Of a DNA stretch of 64,000 nucleotides, positions 51,211-60,663 are shown piece by piece (the first letter of the stretch is position 1; each line of letters starts with the position of its first letter). The position numbers and the translations under genes are program-made. Source of the stretch: Candidatus Bathyarchaeota archaeon (lineage in GTDB: Archaea; Thermoproteota; Bathyarchaeia; Bathyarchaeales; Bathycorpusculaceae); contig JAOZHT010000003.1 in the NCBI GenBank assembly GCA_026014735.1, positions 354,180 to 418,179 of the forward strand, in the 5' to 3' direction. Under the pieces are notes generated by a model, which was given only the letters and a program-made list of their open reading frames with translations, did no database searches and was not told where the DNA came from.

Positions 51211-52887
51211 ATGACTAACTATACAAAGAGACGTGAAGGCTGCATGTATTCTAAATGGACAGGGACCTCAGAATTCAAGTTATCATCTAGGGTCTATTCG
51301 CCTTCTCTTCCAAAAAGGATCAAAGCCTTCTTTCTTAATCCACTCAGCCTTCTTCTCATTCTAACAATAGCACTTTGTGCATTCTTGCGCTTCTTTAACA
51401 TTGCTAACACACCATTATGGTATGTTGATGAAGGAACAAACTTAGACATAGCTTGGAATTTAGCACACGGGCGAATGCAGATGTTCGCGCTTTCCTACCC
51501 ATTTGTACCCCATCCACCCCTTTCTTACGTGTTTTCTGCCGTGGCATTAGAGATTTTTGGTTATAGCCTCCCTGTTGCAAGAATGGTAAACGCAGTCTAT
51601 GGAGTCATTACCGCTGTTCTGTTGTATTATACTGGGGTTGCTTTGTATAACAAAAAGGTAGGTTTGCTTGCAAGCTTTTTATTCTCCATCTTTCCGCTAG
51701 CTATTCAATTCAATCGTATGAATTTCAGTTATAACCTGCTACAAGTATTCGCGGTGTTTACGCTTCTTTCGTGTACATTTTATTTTAGAACAAAAAATAG
51801 CAAATGGTTTTATGGCGCAGCAGTTGGCGCAGGTGCCGCAAGTGTCACTAATCCAATTGGGATAGGTTTGATTCTTGGTTTACTTGTCTTTGTTTTTATC
51901 GATAGAAACATTAAATCAACGGTGAAATTAGTATCTGCTGCCTTAGGCGTTTTTGCTCTTTACCCAATAAGTATGTTGGCTCTCCAATCGGGCGCTTTTC
52001 TATCAGATGTAGAGCATTACTTCCTCTTTCATGCGGCGCCCGTTGTTGCGAGCGGTTCAGGTTTATCTTTTTTCTCACGTGCGACAGAAATAATATCCTA
52101 TTCCCCATGGTTTGCCCTTGGCTCAATTGGTTTACTAATGTACCCCTTATTTAGCAGACGAAAAAAGGAAGGCATTCTTGTTCTTGGATTATCCATATGC
52201 CTTTTTTTGTTTACAGCTGAATTCTATAGTTCAAATGCTCCTCGGTTCTTAGTTCAGTTATTACCCTTCGCTGCCTTAGGGGTTTCGTTTGTAATCTGGT
52301 TAGTGCCTGAAACCATAATCAAATTTGTTCAAATAAAGCTGAGTAAGTATTTAATATCTAAAAGAAGCACCAAATTAGCGGTTTTAGGGTTGTGGATCTG
52401 CGTTTTTTCGCTTGTATCGGTTCCTCTAGCTCAAATAGCAGTCTATGATGGCACTTCGGTTTTCACGGGTATTCATACCTCTTTGGATTATCAGAATACT
52501 CAATCTTCCGCTGACGCCTATAAAATGGCTGAATATGTCAATAGCAGGGTTGATCCAAATGATTTTGTCATCGCTTCCCCTCATGTTGCTTGGCTTATTC
52601 ATGCCAATATTTCAGGTCTCAACATAGCGCTATCGATGGACCAACGGGAGGAGCTTCGACCCAGCTTTACAGATGACCGGTATGTTTTTAATTGCTCTGT
52701 TCGAAATGCTAAGTATTTGGTTTTCGATAACTTCACTGGTTCCTTCTATATTGCACAACCTGTCTATCAAGAATTCCTGACTGATGTTTTGGCAAATTGG
52801 ACCTCAGTCTATCAACAGGGCGAATATATTGTTTTTTTGAATCCTGCATTTAATTCAACCACTCGAGAAGGCGCTGATTTGCCATGA
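51211..52887 (+). CDS. GT39-like membrane glycosyltransferase (ArnT/PMT type)
   Basis: A polytopic protein of about 558 residues with 11-13 helices. After the first helix (LSLLLILTIALCAFLRFFNI) comes PLWYVDEGTNLDIAWNLAHGR, with the acidic pair after the first membrane helix that is the catalytic mark of GT39/ArnT enzymes. Then VPHPPLSYVFSAVAL matches the family. These use lipid-phosphate sugars to glycosylate proteins or lipids outside the cell. ATG 51211 or 51244 may be the start. Sequence is AT-richer than flanking genes. Its TGA overlaps the start of the next gene (ATGA at 52884-52887). Confidence 0.8.
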   Translation: MTNYTKRREGCMYSKWTGTSEFKLSSRVYSPSLPKRIKAFFLNPLSLLLILTIALCAFLRFFNIANTPLWYVDEGTNLDIAWNLAHGRMQMFALSYPFVPHPPLSYVFSAVALEIFGYSLPVARMVNAVYGVITAVLLYYTGVALYNKKVGLLASFLFSIFPLAIQFNRMNFSYNLLQVFAVFTLLSCTFYFRTKNSKWFYGAAVGAGAASVTNPIGIGLILGLLVFVFIDRNIKSTVKLVSAALGVFALYPISMLALQSGAFLSDVEHYFLFHAAPVVASGSGLSFFSRATEIISYSPWFALGSIGLLMYPLFSRRKKEGILVLGLSICLFLFTAEFYSSNAPRFLVQLLPFAALGVSFVIWLVPETIIKFVQIKLSKYLISKRSTKLAVLGLWICVFSLVSVPLAQIAVYDGTSVFTGIHTSLDYQNTQSSADAYKMAEYVNSRVDPNDFVIASPHVAWLIHANISGLNIALSMDQREELRPSFTDDRYVFNCSVRNAKYLVFDNFTGSFYIAQPVYQEFLTDVLANWTSVYQQGEYIVFLNPAFNSTTREGADLP

Positions 52888-55319
52888 AGGTTCTTTTAAC
52901 TAACGTCTGCGACCTCTACAATAAAGGTGAAGTAGCTCTTGTTACAACAGTGGCCAAAAATTTTCCGCAATCCGAGTTAATGATAGCCCCTCTATTTTCC
53001 TTCATTGATTCTGCGCTATGCACAAAATTAAAAATTAGTGTGTGGGGCCGCCTCAAGCCCTTGCCTAAGCCGCTGTTATTAGTATGGGTTACCCTTGTTT
53101 TGTTAAGAGCTGGTGCATGGTCATTTTTAAATAAGGTCTGCAGGGTGAACATGGCTTACTTGTTAAACAGGGAATTACGCGCTTATTCCCGTGCTGACTT
53201 AATCGTTGATCTTGGCGGCGATACTTTCAGCGATGATTATGGTTTTCTCGCTTCCTGCATGCATTGCTATAGCCTATTTTTAGCCATTCTACTTGGAAAA
53301 CCATACTTTGTGTGCTCGCAAACCATCGGCCCTTTTAAAACTCCGTTGACTAGGTTTTTTGCTCGGTTCATTTTGGCAAGGGCCCAGATGATTACGGTTA
53401 GAGAAGGCTTAACTCAAAAATATTTGCTTAATAACCTCAAACTTGCCCTAAGCAATCGCCTAAAACTTGTCCCTGACCTTGCATTTCTTCTTGAACCTGA
53501 AAACCCAATTGAAATAAAAAAATTGCTTTTGCGAAAAGGAATACGACAAGGCGATGTGCCGATCATTATTGTAAATCCCAGCAATCTTATTTGGCGTTAT
53601 ATGTTTCCACAGTTAAGCCTTGAAGAGAGATATGCTCAATATACGCGGATCATGGCACGGATGGTTGATGATTTGCCCCCGGAGGCTGCGGTGGTACTTG
53701 TTCCTCACGTTACTGCTCGCAAAAGTGAAGCTGGAAAATACAAAAACGTCAATGATACGGCTGCTATTTTTTCTATCTACCAAGAAATCAAAAACAAATC
53801 AAGAGTTCACCTAATAACCGAGGACTTAGATCCTAGGGAAATTAAAGGCATCATTAAAGCAGCGGATCTATTAATTGGTTGCAGAATGCATGCGGTTATC
53901 GCTGCTTTGTCCTCTGGGACTCCCACTGTGGCTCTATCCTATAGTAACAAGACAATGGGGATTATAGGTGAGTTACTGGGGCTTAGGGATATAATTGTTA
54001 ATGTTCGAGATCAAAATGACTCCGCTCTAATCAACGATGAATTATCCTCCAAAATCACGTTCATTTGGAAACAGAGGGCCAGAATATCCCAGCAACTCCA
54101 AAGTGAAAGTCATCGCTGGCGTAAGCAAGCTACCGTAAATATTCAGCTGATAAAGAAACTCTACATCTTAAACACAATAGATGCTCTTAGGTCCAGAAGC
54201 ACATGCAACGGATGTGGCAACTGCGTTTTTGTGTGCCCTAATGGTGCGTTAACAGCAAAACCCGCTCAGGAAGGCTTCCGTATTAGATTGAATTTTAGCT
54301 CCTGCATTGGTTGTGGTTTATGTCTGCGTAGCTGCCCAAAAATATATAGCGCCCAAAATGTAAAACCTCAAAATGTTCTGCTTGGCAAATACGACCAATG
54401 TTGGGTCGGTCAAGCCAACGATGATTTAAGAAAAAACGTCACCTCAGGCGGTATAGTTACAGGGTTACTAGTGAATGCTCTAAAGGAGGCAGAAATTGAT
54501 GGGGCAATAGTTACAGAAAGTCAAGGAACTAAAACAGTGAGCGTTATTGCCTGCACCAAAAAAGAGGTTCTTTCATCTTCCGGAACAAAATATTGTCCAG
54601 TCGACTTCAGTGCTACTCTAAAGGAGATTAGCGGTAAACCTGGAAAGTTCGCGTTCGTAGGATTGCCCTGCCAAATTGCAGCTATTAGAAAACTCGAGGA
54701 ATCCAATGTTGAATTAAAACAGAAAATTGTTTTACACATAGGACTATTCTGTAGCCACAATGTTAGCGCAAATGCCACAAAGCTGCTTCTAGAGAGCATG
54801 GGCATTTCTTACCCGGATGTAACCGACCTATGTTATCGTGCAAGAAAGGGTGGTGTTACAGGAATGTCTGTTCGTACAAAAAGCGGCCGAGAAAGATTTA
54901 TTCCCTCAAAAAAATATTGGACCCGTTTCTTTAACTATTTCTTTATCCCTTGGGCTTGCCTGATGTGCCACGACCTGACATCTGAACAAGCTGACATTTC
55001 AGTTGGCGATGCATGGCTTCCAGAGTACAAAAAAGCAGGCGTCCATCACTGTATATTTATAACCCGTGATTCTCGGAGCTCAACCCTTGTTCAATCAGCC
55101 ATAAATAACAACGTACTAACCGCTAAAAGAGTTGATGCTGCAACGGTTGTCAAGTCGCAAAAAATGTATCTGCACATTAAGAAACGGCAAACTTGTAGTC
55201 CGGGGTTGCTTGCTTTAAGCCACTTGGCGCTTATGCATATAGGGTACGTTATTTCTATCCGGTTTAGAATGTATTCTGCAGTTAAAGTTTTCCTGCAAAT
55301 ACTCAGGGTGTCACATTAA
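52884..55319 (+). CDS. Fusion: polysaccharide pyruvyltransferase plus FrhB-like iron-sulfur domain
   Basis: An 811-residue two-domain protein. Residues 1-400 are a polysaccharide pyruvyl transferase (LIVDLGGDTFSDDYGF, CSQTIGPFKTPLTRFF, IKAADLLIGCRMHAVIAALSSGTP), which adds a pyruvate ketal to a sugar. Residues 440-485 hold two 4Fe-4S motifs, CNGCGNCVFVCP and CIGCGLCLRSCP. Residues 495-760 match the FrhB/FdhB C-terminal family (KNVTSGGIVTGLLV, FVGLPCQIAAIRKL, GLFCSHNVSANATKLLLESMG, ACLMCHDLTSEQADISVGDAW). In bacteria these two are neighbouring genes in polysaccharide clusters; here they are one chain with no stop or frameshift. The gene overlaps the GT39 gene and is AT-rich like it. What the redox part does in pyruvylation is unknown. 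Confidence 0.9.
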   Translation: MKVLLTNVCDLYNKGEVALVTTVAKNFPQSELMIAPLFSFIDSALCTKLKISVWGRLKPLPKPLLLVWVTLVLLRAGAWSFLNKVCRVNMAYLLNRELRAYSRADLIVDLGGDTFSDDYGFLASCMHCYSLFLAILLGKPYFVCSQTIGPFKTPLTRFFARFILARAQMITVREGLTQKYLLNNLKLALSNRLKLVPDLAFLLEPENPIEIKKLLLRKGIRQGDVPIIIVNPSNLIWRYMFPQLSLEERYAQYTRIMARMVDDLPPEAAVVLVPHVTARKSEAGKYKNVNDTAAIFSIYQEIKNKSRVHLITEDLDPREIKGIIKAADLLIGCRMHAVIAALSSGTPTVALSYSNKTMGIIGELLGLRDIIVNVRDQNDSALINDELSSKITFIWKQRARISQQLQSESHRWRKQATVNIQLIKKLYILNTIDALRSRSTCNGCGNCVFVCPNGALTAKPAQEGFRIRLNFSSCIGCGLCLRSCPKIYSAQNVKPQNVLLGKYDQCWVGQANDDLRKNVTSGGIVTGLLVNALKEAEIDGAIVTESQGTKTVSVIACTKKEVLSSSGTKYCPVDFSATLKEISGKPGKFAFVGLPCQIAAIRKLEESNVELKQKIVLHIGLFCSHNVSANATKLLLESMGISYPDVTDLCYRARKGGVTGMSVRTKSGRERFIPSKKYWTRFFNYFFIPWACLMCHDLTSEQADISVGDAWLPEYKKAGVHHCIFITRDSRSSTLVQSAINNNVLTAKRVDAATVVKSQKMYLHIKKRQTCSPGLLALSHLALMHIGYVISIRFRMYSAVKVFLQILRVSH

Positions 55320-55369
55320 AGCTCGCCTAAAAATATTTCGAAAATACTCTACAAGAGCTGTTTGTCAAA

Positions 55370-56113
55370 TCAGAGTTTTTGCGTGGAACCCTGACTAATG
55401 ATTATTTCTTGGTTGTTACCTCTAAAAGGTATTTCTGCACTTCCCACTGCTGCTAAAAGACCAATATACATAAAGAATAATCCGTTTAAAGTAAACAAAG
55501 TCCCCGCCAAGTATTCTGAGAAAGTTGTAGTGTTAAATACATAAATGGGGGATAGCGCTTCCCCGTCGAGGCCCAGCCTGTAACCCACGATAACTGGCGC
55601 TATATAGCTAAACAGGAGCCCAAACAAAACCGCTGTCAACGCAAAAACGCAGCCTATTACCCCTCGCAGTTTCCAGTTGCCCCTTGTGGGAAGACCAAAC
55701 CCTAAGCCTCCTAAAATTCCGCATACCGCAAGAAGACACAGGGGGCATTCACCGACGGCTGGCGCCGCTAAATTCATGATGGCGCCTGATGCGCAGACGC
55801 CTAAGAGGCCGCCGAGTATGCCGAAGTGTAATCGAGATATTTTCTGGGTATTTTGCGTTCCGCTTGAGAAATCGGCAACTGGCTGGTCCGGCGGATTTAG
55901 GTTTCCTTTTTCATATTTGCCTAATGCAATCAATCCGAGGCCCAGCAACCCCCCCGCAGTCAGCGCGGCGGCAAAAGTGTTTGTCATCCAGATGCTTCCA
56001 TCTAAAAACAGCGATGGCGTATTCGCTAATATGACAAAGAAAACAAGTGACACTAACCAAACCTTCACGAAGGCTTCCAGTGAGCTATGTAACCTTTTAA
56101 GCTGAGTTGACAT
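55370..56113 (-). CDS. Six-helix membrane protein, unknown
   Basis: A 247-residue protein with six or seven helices. A small motif GECPLCLLAVCGILGG in the middle contains three cysteines. The C-terminal helices (YLAGTLFTLNGLFFMYIGLLAAVGSA) are well defined. No family recognised. It is convergent with the pyruvyltransferase fusion gene. Confidence 0.58.
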   Translation of the reverse strand: MSTQLKRLHSSLEAFVKVWLVSLVFFVILANTPSLFLDGSIWMTNTFAAALTAGGLLGLGLIALGKYEKGNLNPPDQPVADFSSGTQNTQKISRLHFGILGGLLGVCASGAIMNLAAPAVGECPLCLLAVCGILGGLGFGLPTRGNWKLRGVIGCVFALTAVLFGLLFSYIAPVIVGYRLGLDGEALSPIYVFNTTTFSEYLAGTLFTLNGLFFMYIGLLAAVGSAEIPFRGNNQEIIISQGSTQKL

Positions 56114-56381
56114 GTCTGGTTCACTTGCTTGAAGTATAGAACCTGATTTGTAGTCAGCAGATTAAGAGGTTATGAATTGACAATCCAGATTAGCCTTCCA
56201 GTTGCCACCGCCATGCCGTTTACGCTGCCGATAGCTCTGTTTACTCAATGTTTTTCTGTGTGTATCTTGGGGTAACGCACAAGGGCAATAGTACATTTTG
56301 CCGGTATATGCCTCTCCAGATGGTTGCCGGATGCAATACACAAACCTCACCTACCCTGCGGAGGCAAACACGTCCTCATCG

Positions 56382-57248
56382 ATGAAGGTAGGTGTAGCTA
56401 TCCCCACATACAATGAAAAAGCAAATCTGGCGCCCCTCATCGAAAACTTATCCCGCGTCTTTGAAGCCGCCGGGGTTGCACTTCGAATCGTAATCGTCGA
56501 TGACAACAGCCCAGACGGTACCGGCGAATTAGCAGACAGCATAGCCCAGAAAAGGCGCAATGTCTCAGTTATTCATAGATCCGGAAAGCTTGGTTTAGGC
56601 AGCGCCTACAAAGCCGCTTTTAAGCTTCTCCTCAACGACCCCCAAGTGGCGGTGGTGATGGAGATGGATGCGGATTTTTCGCATCAACCCAAATATATTC
56701 CTAGTCTGCTATCCAAAATCGAGGAGGGCTACGACGTCGCAATCGGCTCCCGCTACGTCAGAGGCGGCGGCATCGACAAGGAATGGACGGCTATGCGGCG
56801 CCTCATAAGCAAATCAGCAAACGTTTTGGCGGTTATGTTTGCGGGTTTAAACGTTAAAGATGCCACCGGCGGCTTCCGCGCCTACGACTCCTACGCATTA
56901 AAAAGCATCGACCTCTCCAAAGTGCGGACCAACGGCTACGCCTTCCAGATAGATATGCTTTCGCAGTGCAGAAAAGTAGGATGCGAAATAGCTGAGGTCC
57001 CCATTGTATTCTATGAGCGGAAACATGGGAAATCCAAGCTTGCCCGCACCTCGATGCTGGAGTTCCTCAAGACGTTGGAGAGCGCTTTCTTCTGCCGCGT
57101 CTTCTCGTTGGCCGCGGTTGCAGTGCAGTCCTCGGTTATCACGGTTAGCAACGCGCTTTGGATCGGCATTAAGCCTCTGCAGGCAGCCATCAAGCATGCT
57201 AACGAGCAGAATCTTTTGGGTAAGCGGGAGAGGGCTTTCTCCAGGTGA
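56382..57248 (+). CDS. Dolichol-phosphate mannosyltransferase-type GT2 (DPM1-like)
   Basis: A 288-residue GT2 enzyme of the polyprenol-phosphate mannose or glucose synthase type. Motifs: VAIPTYNEKANLAPLIENL, IVIVDDNSPDGTGELAD, MEMDADFSHQPKYIPSLL (metal-binding DAD), VAIGSRYVRGG, and DATGGFRAYDSYALKSID. A single hydrophobic C-terminal stretch is weak, so it probably lies on the cytoplasmic face of the membrane. It transfers a sugar from a nucleotide to dolichol phosphate, supplying the GT39-like and GT-C-like proteins of the window. Start ATG 56382 follows GGAGG at 56360-56364. TGA at 57248 is followed by one base and then the next gene. Confidence 0.88.
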   Translation: MKVGVAIPTYNEKANLAPLIENLSRVFEAAGVALRIVIVDDNSPDGTGELADSIAQKRRNVSVIHRSGKLGLGSAYKAAFKLLLNDPQVAVVMEMDADFSHQPKYIPSLLSKIEEGYDVAIGSRYVRGGGIDKEWTAMRRLISKSANVLAVMFAGLNVKDATGGFRAYDSYALKSIDLSKVRTNGYAFQIDMLSQCRKVGCEIAEVPIVFYERKHGKSKLARTSMLEFLKTLESAFFCRVFSLAAVAVQSSVITVSNALWIGIKPLQAAIKHANEQNLLGKRERAFSR

Positions 57249-57249
57249 T

Positions 57250-58275
57250 ATGATGACGACTATACTTTCTAAGTCTAAGTCAAAATATCCCTATATTGAG
57301 CTTAAAGCGAAGTCTTTTGCGGTTCCAAAGGTCAGCTTGATGGTTGGAATCGCTGTTTCTAACGAGGAGCAGAACATCGGGGCGTTGCTGGAGAACCTGA
57401 CTGCTTCGGCGCCGCCTGAAGTTGAAACAATCTGCGTTGTCTCCTCGGGCTCCACTGACCAAACCAACAGCATCATCCGGAGCTTCGCTGAAGATGACGC
57501 TCGAATACAGTTAATTATTGAGCCTGAACGGACCGGTAAAGCATCCGCCCTTAACCTGCTTTTGGAGCAATCACAGAACTATGACTACATGGTCTACACG
57601 GGCGGCGACAACATACCCTGCCGCGAAGCCCTAAACCACCTGTTAGCCGCCATCAGATCCCAAGACGTCGACATCGTAGGTGCCCATCCTCGTCCAGTCG
57701 ACGACCCACATTGCTTTATGGGCTTCTGCACGCATCTGCTCTGGAACCTCCACCATGACGCTTCGCTTGGAAAACCCAAAATCAGCGGGGAACTCATGGT
57801 TTTTAAGTCCCGAATCATACGGGAGCTTCCCCCCGCAATAATTAACGATGACGCATACATTCAGGCGCTGGGCGAAATGAAGAAGTACAAAATCTCCTAT
57901 TGCCCCCAAGCCGAAGTTCTCCTCAAAGGCCCCTCCAATGTGCATGATTTTTTGGCGCAGCGCAGGCGTGTGTTTGTGGGCCATCAGCAACTGGAGTTTT
58001 TGATCGGCAAAAAAGTTTCCACTATGAAGGTGCCCTCCTGGAAAAGCATCCTTAAGGCTTGTCCCTACCGTGGTTTGAAGGGCAGAGTGTACGCGGCAGG
58101 CTTTGTTTTCTTTCAGGCTGTGGCTTTCCTGTTGGCTAAATGGGATTTTGCCCGCCATAACTTGCCGGTGAAGTGGACGATGGCTAAGTCTACTAAGAAC
58201 CTGTTTGATTCAAAAGAGACGTCGCTGCTTGCAGGTATTGCGCCTGTCGGATTAGATGGGTCTTTAGAGCAGTAA
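57250..58275 (+). CDS. Glycosyltransferase family 2
   Basis: A 341-residue GT2 enzyme. Motifs: VGIAVSNEEQNIGALLENL, TICVVSSGSTDQT, and VYTGGDNIPCREALNHLL, where GGDN stands where DxD is usual. Later IINDDAYIQALGEMKKYKI (acid-base region) and the QxxRW-like LAQRRRVFVGHQQLEFL. One hydrophobic stretch near the end (AAGFVFFQAVAFLLAKW). ATG-ATG start at 57250, one base after the preceding stop. It lies between DPM synthase and the pilus operon and may act on the same glycan. Confidence 0.83.
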   Translation: MMTTILSKSKSKYPYIELKAKSFAVPKVSLMVGIAVSNEEQNIGALLENLTASAPPEVETICVVSSGSTDQTNSIIRSFAEDDARIQLIIEPERTGKASALNLLLEQSQNYDYMVYTGGDNIPCREALNHLLAAIRSQDVDIVGAHPRPVDDPHCFMGFCTHLLWNLHHDASLGKPKISGELMVFKSRIIRELPPAIINDDAYIQALGEMKKYKISYCPQAEVLLKGPSNVHDFLAQRRRVFVGHQQLEFLIGKKVSTMKVPSWKSILKACPYRGLKGRVYAAGFVFFQAVAFLLAKWDFARHNLPVKWTMAKSTKNLFDSKETSLLAGIAPVGLDGSLEQ

Positions 58276-58622
58276 AACAGTAGCGGCGAAGGCGAAGGAT
58301 CTAACCACAAGCATCCAAGTTTACGGTGAACTTAAGCTCCCCTGCATGCCAGTGACTCACATATTGTTCTGCTTGTGGTTTGCTCCACAACCAACCTGCA
58401 GTCCGCGGCAGGCTCCAAAACAAAAAAGCAGCCGCCCACAAACCCCGGGGGTAGTAGTTGTTTATAGAAGGGTTTCTCCCACAACAACTAAGGAAAAACA
58501 AATCGATCAAAATTTGAACCTCCTCTGCCGTCCAAATGCCTGCTTGCTTTTGTTGTATCTTTTTTTTACGCACACATTCAGATATTCAAAATTCGCGTAC
58601 TTGGTTTTCAAGTGAAAATGAA
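58276..58622. other. Intergenic region with two inverted repeats before the pilin gene
   Basis: No gene supported. AACCACAAGC (58303-58312) and GCTTGTGGTT (58371-58380) are inverted copies 58 bases apart. TAGTTGTT (58455-58462) and AACAACTA (58483-58490) are a second inverted pair with a 20-base loop. Near 58540-58570 is a T-rich run. The pilin promoter must lie in the last 100 bases, but no strong TATA box can be pinned down. Confidence 0.55.
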
Positions 58623-59183
58623 ATGAAAAACATACTAAAGAATCGTTTGGCTCTAAGTACAGTCGTAACCACCTTGATTATCCTCGTTGTTTCAGTGCTA
58701 CTCGCAGGCGTAGTCAGCTACTTCGCAATCAACGTCACCAGCACTCGCGTTCAAGAAGAAGACCTTCACCTTACCAAACAACACGTTTGGTATGACGCAG
58801 CAACCGGAAAATCTGAAGCAGCCCTTATGATCATTAATACTGGCGGTCGAGACGTTGTTCTTGACAAATTGACGTGCCGCGGACAGGAAAAAGCCTGGAC
58901 TGGCATCTTCTATGCAACGACCCAACAATCAATATCTGACGACCTAAAGTGGGTTACCGATCTAGCAAAAGACAAAGTAGCGGTTGGATTAACCCTAAAG
59001 GATACAAAAACTGACTTGACACTCAAATCCGGCGAAACAATGGTTATCTACATGACTTCACCAGACAGCATCAGCATCAACGACATCGGCTTAACCGTTG
59101 CACTCACAGTGTTCACATCACAAGCGATGTACTACAAAGAGACAAACGTCCAAGCATACGTAGCAGATTCAGGCAGCAGCTAA
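58623..59183 (+). CDS. Archaeal type IV pilin (class III prepilin)
   Basis: A 186-residue pilin-like protein. The N-terminus KNILKNRLALSTVVTTLIIL, continuing VVSVLLAGVVSYFAI, is a class III prepilin signal: short basic part, then the helix that forms the filament core. The rest is a beta-rich domain. ATG at 58623; the first 29 codons of the longer frame are not coding-like. A T-rich tract at about 59215-59237 follows. It is probably the main filament subunit because it has its own promoter region and terminator; the prepilin peptidase is not in this window. Confidence 0.82.
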   Translation: MKNILKNRLALSTVVTTLIILVVSVLLAGVVSYFAINVTSTRVQEEDLHLTKQHVWYDAATGKSEAALMIINTGGRDVVLDKLTCRGQEKAWTGIFYATTQQSISDDLKWVTDLAKDKVAVGLTLKDTKTDLTLKSGETMVIYMTSPDSISINDIGLTVALTVFTSQAMYYKETNVQAYVADSGSS

Positions 59184-59379
59184 GACTAACCATAATCCCC
59201 CAAACCCCCCACAACTTTTCTTTATTTTATTTTTTTAACTCAAACCTGCTTAGAGTATTTTCCGCACGCCAATCTTTTTGGCCTTGATTTGTGTTGGCAT
59301 CTGTAAATTGTTTTACGCACAAACGGCTTAATCCCGTCTCCATGTTTCTGTATACCAATGCAACACGGAGAGGATACCT

Positions 59380-60216
59380 TTGAGGAAACAATTGTTCAAT
59401 CATGGTTTGCGTAGGCTGAGGCGCTCCAAGTTAGCTTTAGCTTTGCCTGCCACGTTCCTTATCCTCTTCGTATCGACCCTGGGCATCGTTGCCTTCACAT
59501 ACTACTTCTCAGTGGAACGCATCAACACACAGGGCCAAACACTCAAAGTTTCCACGGCAAAAACCAATCTCCTCGGCCTAAACGAAGCCATAGTGTCTAC
59601 GCTTTGGCAGCCCGGAGCCTCCTCCACCTACAGGATCACTGACTCTGGCGGAAAAACCTGCATCGAACCCAGCGATAACCCCCTAAGCGTTAGCCTCAGC
59701 GGCGGCGGCATCGATGAAACCGTCTTTAATGCCTCCGTCGGCAGAGTCATCTATGAATTGCCCTATCAGGCCTCCTCGGAAACCGGAATGTACCTTCGGG
59801 GCGATGAGCGCAGTGTAACTAACCAGAGTGGCGCCTCAATCAGCCAGGTCTGCATCGAGAACGGCGAGGAGCACCCTGAAATCCAGTTGCGTTACCGTCC
59901 CTCCGTAACCGCTGCATCCTCGGGCGTCGAAGGGGGACGAGCCGTCAACACGGTGCGCATCTACATCGTTAACCTCAACGGCTCCGACCCGATGGCATTT
60001 ATGGGAACGCTGCCGCTTCAAGCCACCTGCCAAGACACTCAGTTAACCACTAAAACCTACAGCGTCCCCGCTTCCACAGCAAGCTTAACCGTGTCTGCTT
60101 CACTGGACGGCAAAGTCGGCGTGGTGGCGGTGCCTATCTCCAGTACAGTGCAGGGCGCCCTCATCCGTGTGGAGCTTGTTGTCTGTAGTGTTTGTCTTGA
60201 GAGGTGGATTGTGTAG
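59380..60216 (+). CDS. Pilin-like secreted protein
   Basis: A 278-residue protein: basic N-terminus (RKQLFNHGLRRLRRSK), a helix (LALALPATFLILFVSTLGIVAFTYYF), then a long outer domain with many polar residues and few cysteines. It has the shape of a minor pilin. TTG start at 59380. Stop TAG overlaps the GTG start of the next pilin-like gene by one base (60216). Confidence 0.68.
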   Translation: MRKQLFNHGLRRLRRSKLALALPATFLILFVSTLGIVAFTYYFSVERINTQGQTLKVSTAKTNLLGLNEAIVSTLWQPGASSTYRITDSGGKTCIEPSDNPLSVSLSGGGIDETVFNASVGRVIYELPYQASSETGMYLRGDERSVTNQSGASISQVCIENGEEHPEIQLRYRPSVTAASSGVEGGRAVNTVRIYIVNLNGSDPMAFMGTLPLQATCQDTQLTTKTYSVPASTASLTVSASLDGKVGVVAVPISSTVQGALIRVELVVCSVCLERWIV

Positions 60217-60662
60217 TGCCAACGATTGTTCCTAATTACGTGTATTCGCTGTTTGCTGCCCTTGTGGTGGGCGCCATAGTGGTTTATGCCTGCGCAACGG
60301 CGGTTGGGGCAATGCAGAGCCGCGCCCAAACTCAGCAGCTGACAAACATCGAGCAGTACGTCGCCGCCGAGGCGCTTACCCTGCTATCCCACACTAACCA
60401 AAATAACCAAACCTCCAGCTGCTACCTTGACTTGCCCTGCTCCGTGGGCAATAAGCCATACTGGATAAGCCTGGAAACTGACGCTTCGGGTGCCTGGGTG
60501 CATTCTGGCTTTGGCTCATACGTGCAGTCGGTGAGCTATGGGGTTTATGTGCCCGCTGAGGCGGAGGCGTCCGGCAGCTTTGTCGGCGGCTCAGGGCGAC
60601 CGATGCTTCAATGCCGCTTCGAGAATCAAGTTGCAACTTTAACGTTAACGGTGAATGATTAG
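60216..60662 (+). CDS. Minor pilin-like protein
   Basis: A 148-residue protein: short N-terminus, one helix (SLFAALVVGAIVVYACATAVGAM), and an outer domain with two nearby cysteines (SSCYLDLPC). GTG at 60216 overlaps the stop of the preceding gene by one base. It is followed directly by the pilus ATPase gene. No clear peptidase cleavage motif is visible, so the pilin call rests on layout and context. Confidence 0.62.
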   Translation: MPTIVPNYVYSLFAALVVGAIVVYACATAVGAMQSRAQTQQLTNIEQYVAAEALTLLSHTNQNNQTSSCYLDLPCSVGNKPYWISLETDASGAWVHSGFGSYVQSVSYGVYVPAEAEASGSFVGGSGRPMLQCRFENQVATLTLTVND

Positions 60663-60663
60663 T

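Noticed and set aside
57004-57249. A longer start for the second GT2 gene
   Set aside because: The extra residues are a shadow of the DPM-like gene in another frame and are Ser/Arg-rich; ATG 57250 follows the preceding stop.
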